In this document: positions 14,593 through 17,931 of the stretch, piece after piece
Position numbering within the stretch: the stretch's first letter is position 1
Layout: every line of letters begins with the position of its first letter
Assembly: GCA_038209145.1 (NCBI GenBank)
Contig: JBBQXZ010000083.1
Span: 1-17,931 of the forward strand
Reading direction: 5' to 3'
DNA: 17,931 nt
Source of the DNA: Lunatibacter sp038209145
GTDB taxonomy: Bacteria > Bacteroidota > Bacteroidia > Cytophagales > Cyclobacteriaceae
Made by a program: the position numbers and the translations under genes
Notes under the pieces: generated by a model
The model's database searches: none
What the model was told of the DNA's origin: nothing
What the model saw: the letters and a program-made list of their open reading frames with translations, nothing else

Positions 14593-15750
14593 ATGAAAGC
14601 AGCAGTATTTCACAGACCTGGAAAAATCCAAGTAGATACGGTGGATGATCCCCAAATAGAAAACGACAGAGATGTGATTCTCAAAGTCACTTCCACGGCA
14701 ATTTGTGGTTCCGATCTCCATATTTTGAGTGGAGCAATTCCGCAAGCCAGTAACATGATCATAGGCCATGAATTCATGGGCATTGTTGAAGAAGTAGGAG
14801 CTTCCATCACCAACCTCAAAAGAGGTGACAGAGTCATAGTACCCTTCCCTATTGCATGTGGTCACTGTTTTTTCTGCAATCATGGTGCGTCTCCGCATTG
14901 TGAGAATTCGAACTTTGAGCATTACGGTCCAAATGGTGATTTGACCGATCAAAAAGGAGCTGCTCTATTTGGATATACAGAACTTTACGGCGGATATTCC
15001 GGAGGACAAGCTGATTACGTTAGGGTTCCTTATGCGGATATAAGTCCACGGATTGTCCCCGAAAATATGACTGACGCGCAAGCCTTATTTTTAACGGATA
15101 TTTTTCCCACAGGATGGTCTGCCATAGATTGGGCTGCGCTAAAAGGTGGGGAGGTAGTAGCTATTTTCGGCTCTGGTCCGGTGGGATTAATGGCTCAAAA
15201 AGCAGCCTGGATTAATGGAGCAAGTAGAGTAATTGCGATTGATCCATTGGAATATCGCTTGAAAAAAGCCAGAGAGGTGAATAAAGTAGATACGCTTAAT
15301 CCCAACGAAGTTGACGTAATCGAAGCAATACGGGAAATGACAGGAGGACGTGGAGCAGACGTGTGTGTGGACGCCGTGGGATTTGAGCCTGAAAGAACAA
15401 TGATGGATAAATTAAAGGCCACCGTCAATTTTGAAAAAGGGAGCATGAAAGTTCTGGATATGGCTTTCCAGGCTGTCAGACGAAGCGGGACTGTGACAAT
15501 AGTAGGGGTGTATGGATCTACTTATGATAATTTCCCAATGCACAGAATATTTGACAAAGGCATATCCATCAAACAAGGACAGGCTCCAGTAATTAATTAC
15601 GTGGACAAACTACTTAATCTAGTTTCAGAAGGGAAAGTGATTTTAGATGATATTATCACACATACTTTACCTTTAAGTGAGGCTGCCAAAGGATATGAAA
15701 TGTTTGACAAAAAAATGGACGATTGCGTGAAAGTCGTTCTTAAACCTTAA
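14593..15750 (+). CDS. Zinc-dependent alcohol dehydrogenase, formaldehyde-dehydrogenase-like
   Basis: 385-aa medium-chain dehydrogenase/reductase. The ATG at 14593 is preferred because it gives the standard MKAAVFHRPGK start; an in-frame TTG at 14551 adds 14 atypical residues. Seen: catalytic-zinc residues Cys38 (ICGSDLH), His59 and Glu60 (GHEFMG), a structural-zinc cysteine set C89, C92, C95 and C103, and an NAD-binding GSGPVG (193-198) with Asp217 at the end of strand 2. The insert between the structural-zinc loop and the Rossmann fold resembles the glutathione-independent formaldehyde dehydrogenase-like branch, often annotated simply as zinc-dependent alcohol dehydrogenase. It probably oxidises or reduces aldehydes or alcohols during stress. 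It lies 72 nt beyond the terminator of the YciE-like gene and so needs its own promoter. Confidence 0.9.
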   Translation: MKAAVFHRPGKIQVDTVDDPQIENDRDVILKVTSTAICGSDLHILSGAIPQASNMIIGHEFMGIVEEVGASITNLKRGDRVIVPFPIACGHCFFCNHGASPHCENSNFEHYGPNGDLTDQKGAALFGYTELYGGYSGGQADYVRVPYADISPRIVPENMTDAQALFLTDIFPTGWSAIDWAALKGGEVVAIFGSGPVGLMAQKAAWINGASRVIAIDPLEYRLKKAREVNKVDTLNPNEVDVIEAIREMTGGRGADVCVDAVGFEPERTMMDKLKATVNFEKGSMKVLDMAFQAVRRSGTVTIVGVYGSTYDNFPMHRIFDKGISIKQGQAPVINYVDKLLNLVSEGKVILDDIITHTLPLSEAAKGYEMFDKKMDDCVKVVLKP

Positions 15751-15830
15751 ACATATCCAAGCGAAACCTTTGCTTATGGTTTTCATGACGGACGCATTTC
15801 CTTAAGAATACTGTAGTAGGTAACTGAATA
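15751..15830. other. Short spacer between dehydrogenase gene and IS21-family element
   Basis: Contains a weak AAACC-9nt-GGTTT inverted repeat (15764-15782) and the probable junction with the insertion element. A TG at 15812 is one possible outermost base of the element, since IS21-family ends usually begin with TG. No gene is present. Confidence 0.35.
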
Positions 15831-15889
15831 TGCACCAAAAATGGTAATTAGGAATGCACCAAAAATGGCAACTGGAGTGCACCACTTTG
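15831..15889. repeat. Spaced terminal repeats at the IS21-family end
   Basis: TGCACCAAAAATGG occurs at 15831-15844 and again at 15855-15868, with a shorter related copy TGCACCACTTTG at 15878-15889. Their 24- and 23-nt spacing is typical of the multiple transposase-binding sites inside IS21-family ends. Confidence 0.75.
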
Positions 15890-15903
15890 TAAATATACGC
15901 AGG

Positions 15904-16659
15904 TTAGTTTTTGTTATCAAAGAAAGATTTTCTGTTTTCCATTCTATAACTTTTCCCCGATAGATTTATAATTTCACAACGGAACAACAGCCTGTCCAAC
16001 AGAGCAGTTGCCAAGACCTCATCATCAAGCATTTTGGCCCAGTCAGCGGCCATTTTATTGGTGGTGATGATGATGCATGTCTGCTCATATATGGCATTGA
16101 TAAAGTTGAAAAGATCCACCGCCACTTTTTTTTCCACCGGAAACAGCATGATGTCGTCAATAATTATCAGATCGGCTTTTATGAGGCGTTTGTATTCTGT
16201 CTGTGCGGACCGGATCATTTCCCTTGTTTTGAGCATGGCTACCAGTTCCTCCATGGTTTTAAAATAGGCTTTGTATCCCCTGTCAACGGCATCGGCGCAC
16301 AATCCGGCCGCCAGCATGGTTTTGCCTGTCCCCGGGGGCCCCATCAGCATGATGTTGAATCCCTGGTCCAGCCAGTTAAGCTCCCGGAGCTGGTTTATCC
16401 TGGCAATGCCAAGGCCGTTGTCCACGGTGGTATCGTATTGGTCAAGTTCGCACTTCAGGGGCATGCAGGCCGCTTTCCGCCGTCTGACAACCTCATTGCG
16501 TATCCTGTGGTCGGATTCCTCCCTGAGCAGCCGGTATATAAAATCCATATATCCCATGCTCTCCATTTCCGCCATGTTTACCGTTTGGGGAAGGCTGTTT
16601 GCCATTCCGGTGATCTTGAACTGCCTGCAGAAGGCTTCGATCTGTTCTCTTTTTTCCAT
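15904..16659 (-). CDS. istB: IS21-family helper ATPase IstB
   Basis: 251-aa AAA+ helper ATPase that directs IstA and target DNA during transposition. The start at 16659 (MEKREQIEAFCRQFKITGMA) gives the usual IstB N-terminal helix. A longer in-frame start at 16716 would add 19 residues without family resemblance and lies inside a hairpin. Seen, numbered from Met16659: Walker A GPPGTGKT (about 107-114), Walker B LIIIDD (about 164-169), then an IITTNK sensor-type segment, an ALLDRLLFRCEIINL stretch and the terminal GKSYRMENR, all characteristic of IstB. The gene is intact and follows istA closely, so the two are cotranscribed. There is no sign of decay, in contrast to the IS remnant at 11451. 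Confidence 0.93.
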   Translation of the reverse strand: MEKREQIEAFCRQFKITGMANSLPQTVNMAEMESMGYMDFIYRLLREESDHRIRNEVVRRRKAACMPLKCELDQYDTTVDNGLGIARINQLRELNWLDQGFNIMLMGPPGTGKTMLAAGLCADAVDRGYKAYFKTMEELVAMLKTREMIRSAQTEYKRLIKADLIIIDDIMLFPVEKKVAVDLFNFINAIYEQTCIIITTNKMAADWAKMLDDEVLATALLDRLLFRCEIINLSGKSYRMENRKSFFDNKN

Positions 16660-16682
16660 CTTTATGAGTTTTGGAGTGGTTG

Positions 16683-16720
16683 GGCCATGGAACGGACCGT
16701 TTTCCGGATGTCCCATGGCC
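16683..16720 (-). promoter_or_regulatory. Inverted repeat at the istA-istB junction
   Basis: GGCCATGG (16683-16690) and CCATGGCC (16713-16720) form a perfect 8-bp inverted repeat around a 22-nt interior. It covers the upstream alternative istB start (16716) and ends just before the preferred start at 16659. In the mRNA it could fold and limit istB translation, but it might also be incidental. Confidence 0.4.
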
Positions 16721-16725
16721 TTTTT

Positions 16726-17931
16726 TTATAAATTGTTTTTTGTTTTGGGATCCAGAATATCACTGTATGTGTCCATGCTTGCCGATTCCGGCCTTATATT
16801 CGCGCTGTCGGGCAGCTTCCCGCCCAGGGGGTTGAGTTTGGCTGTTTTGGGTTCTGTTTTATCATCGGGACGCTGCAGTTCCAGGATGCTCCTGAAGTCG
16901 GCGGCACTGTAAATTCCCCTTTCCAGACAGTAATCCAGTGCCAGTGATACCGTCTCGGCATCCGATTTCCCGACCGCCTCCCTGATGATGGCCAGCTGGT
17001 CCCTGGTATACCGCGGCTTTTCATCCCGGACTTTTTCAAGCCACTCCAGGGCCTTTTCCCGGTCCCCGAACAATTCCGCCTCCCGGATGACCATCTCGCC
17101 CAGAAGGGCGGATTTGTCCCTTTTATGGTCGGTTTTGATGACTTTGATGCCCCTGCCCGCCGGAAGGGCGTGCCGGCATATTTCCGAGGTGTCCTGGGGG
17201 GAGGATATGACCAGTTCCCCGCCCAGTATCCGCAGTGCCACCAAGGTTTCCTTTCCCTTGTAGGTACCCAGCGGAAGAGAAAAAAAATTGCCTTTAAAGG
17301 AGACCGTGTTGTCCTTCCTGACAGCGTAGGTACTCAGGGAAACGGACTGTGCCACATGTGGCAGGTATGGTGTGAGGAAGGGCAGTTCCATTGTCAGTTC
17401 CGAGAACGGTGATTTTTGGGTTACCGCGTGCGGCAGGTAGTTCGCCGTCCTTCCCAGCCATCCGGCCACCTCATCATTGAGGGTTTCAATGTTGTGGAAG
17501 GTGCGGTTGTACAGGAAGTTCTGCTTGACGTACTTTACCACGTTTTCCACCTTGCCTTTGCTCTCCGGATCCGCTTTGCGGCAGAAGTGCAGGGAAAACG
17601 ACTGCTCCCGCGTATATGCCCTGAAGGCATCGGTCAGGATGATGTCCCCGGCGTTTTCCGAGACCACAAACACCTTGTCCTGGTCATATACCAGCTCGGC
17701 GGGTATGCCCCCGATATAGCCGAAGGCATTTTCATGGGCATGGATGGCAAGATGTGCGGTAAAGTACCGGTCGGTGAACCAGACATATTTGAAGCGGGAA
17801 CGGGAAAGTACAAGGGTGAAGAAAAACACTTTTGTCCTTTTGCCCAAGGTGTTGCGCATGTTGTACTCCCCAAAATCAACCTGGCCCTGTTTACCATAGG
17901 GGAGTTCTTCCGTCATCTCATATTGGCGGGG
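16726..17931 (-). CDS. istA: IS21-family transposase IstA (partial, 5' end beyond window)
   Basis: At least 401 codons of the DDE transposase. The frame stays open to the right edge (PRQYE precedes the Met at 17916), so the N-terminal helix-turn-helix part lies outside and that Met is internal. Seen, counted from Met17916: the integrase-core entry GKQGQVDFGE with catalytic Asp14, a second Asp in ELVYDQDK (D78 or D80), and Glu124 in ESKGKVENVVKYV, forming the DDE triad with typical spacing. The C-terminal region (about 215-390) contains the small beta-barrel and basic linker usual for IstA, followed by a poorly conserved polar tail. It works with IstB to move the element by cut- or copy-type transposition. 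The coding sequence shows no frameshift within the window. Confidence 0.92.
   Translation of the reverse strand, partial: PRQYEMTEELPYGKQGQVDFGEYNMRNTLGKRTKVFFFTLVLSRSRFKYVWFTDRYFTAHLAIHAHENAFGYIGGIPAELVYDQDKVFVVSENAGDIILTDAFRAYTREQSFSLHFCRKADPESKGKVENVVKYVKQNFLYNRTFHNIETLNDEVAGWLGRTANYLPHAVTQKSPFSELTMELPFLTPYLPHVAQSVSLSTYAVRKDNTVSFKGNFFSLPLGTYKGKETLVALRILGGELVISSPQDTSEICRHALPAGRGIKVIKTDHKRDKSALLGEMVIREAELFGDREKALEWLEKVRDEKPRYTRDQLAIIREAVGKSDAETVSLALDYCLERGIYSAADFRSILELQRPDDKTEPKTAKLNPLGGKLPDSANIRPESASMDTYSDILDPKTKNNL

Larger units (their letters stand above)
15831..17931 (-). mobile_element. IS21-family insertion sequence, right part cut by window edge
   Basis: An istA-istB gene pair in the standard order on the minus strand, with spaced terminal repeats to the left of istB. 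The element extends past the window end, so its far terminus and any target duplication cannot be seen. The left boundary is uncertain: the first repeat starts at 15831, but the true tip could be up to about 20 nt further out (TG at 15812). Base composition is visibly richer in G+C than the AT-rich sequence to the left, consistent with recent arrival. Confidence 0.88.

Noticed and set aside
15764..15782. AAACC-9nt-GGTTT inverted repeat after the dehydrogenase gene
   Set aside because: The stem is only 5 bp and lacks a T-tract; too weak to call a terminator.
16271..16912. 213-codon open frame on the plus strand
   Set aside because: Antisense to istB and the end of istA, which have clear motifs; typical shadow frame in G+C-richer DNA.

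Overview
The window looks like chromosome from a Bacteroidota bacterium, probably a marine or polysaccharide-degrading type related to Cyclobacteriaceae. The evidence is AT-rich spacers, genes without clear Shine-Dalgarno sequences, a TAnnTTTG-type -7 element, and an orphan piece of a type IX secretion (T9SS) C-terminal sorting domain. Species-level placement is inference.

Layout. (1) 78-1820, minus strand: a GMC-family FAD sugar/alcohol oxidoreductase with a cysteine cluster. (2) 2076-4649, plus strand: an IlvD/Edd-type aldonate dehydratase, a rho-independent terminator, then an NAD-type SDR dehydrogenase. (3) 4865-10634, plus strand: a compact L-rhamnose operon with a fused RhaE-RhaW aldolase/lactaldehyde dehydrogenase, a Pseudomonas stutzeri-type L-rhamnose isomerase, an FGGY L-rhamnulose kinase and an exported alpha/beta-hydrolase esterase. 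A perfect 12-bp palindrome with a central CG, resembling a LacI-family operator, lies just ahead of this operon. (4) About 10635-12818: a decayed region with almost no intact genes. It holds an 85-codon minus-strand coding remnant, a 42-codon orphan T9SS sorting-domain tail, an internally deleted and frameshifted insertion sequence with preserved terminal inverted repeats, and a REP-like hairpin. (5) 12819-15750: a DUF3891 protein, a YciE/YciF ferritin-like protein with a strong terminator, and a zinc-dependent alcohol/formaldehyde-type dehydrogenase. (6) 15831 to the right edge: an IS21-family element (istB complete, istA cut by the window end) on the minus strand, with spaced terminal repeats.

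How the genes fit together. The rhamnose operon gives a complete phosphorylating route: isomerase to L-rhamnulose, kinase to L-rhamnulose 1-phosphate, then aldolase to DHAP and L-lactaldehyde, with the fused SDR domain expected to oxidise lactaldehyde to lactate. Beside it sit three genes of an oxidative style (GMC oxidoreductase, SDR, IlvD/Edd dehydratase) that could oxidise a sugar to an aldonate and dehydrate it. No dedicated 2-keto-3-deoxyaldonate aldolase, transporter or regulator is visible in the window. The secreted esterase suggests the sugar comes from an acetylated, rhamnose-containing polysaccharide, but this is inference from neighbourhood. I see no CRISPR array, rRNA or tRNA, and no clear defence system. 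The less ordinary content is the pairing of two sugar routes, the candidate operator, and the coding remnants in the decayed region.
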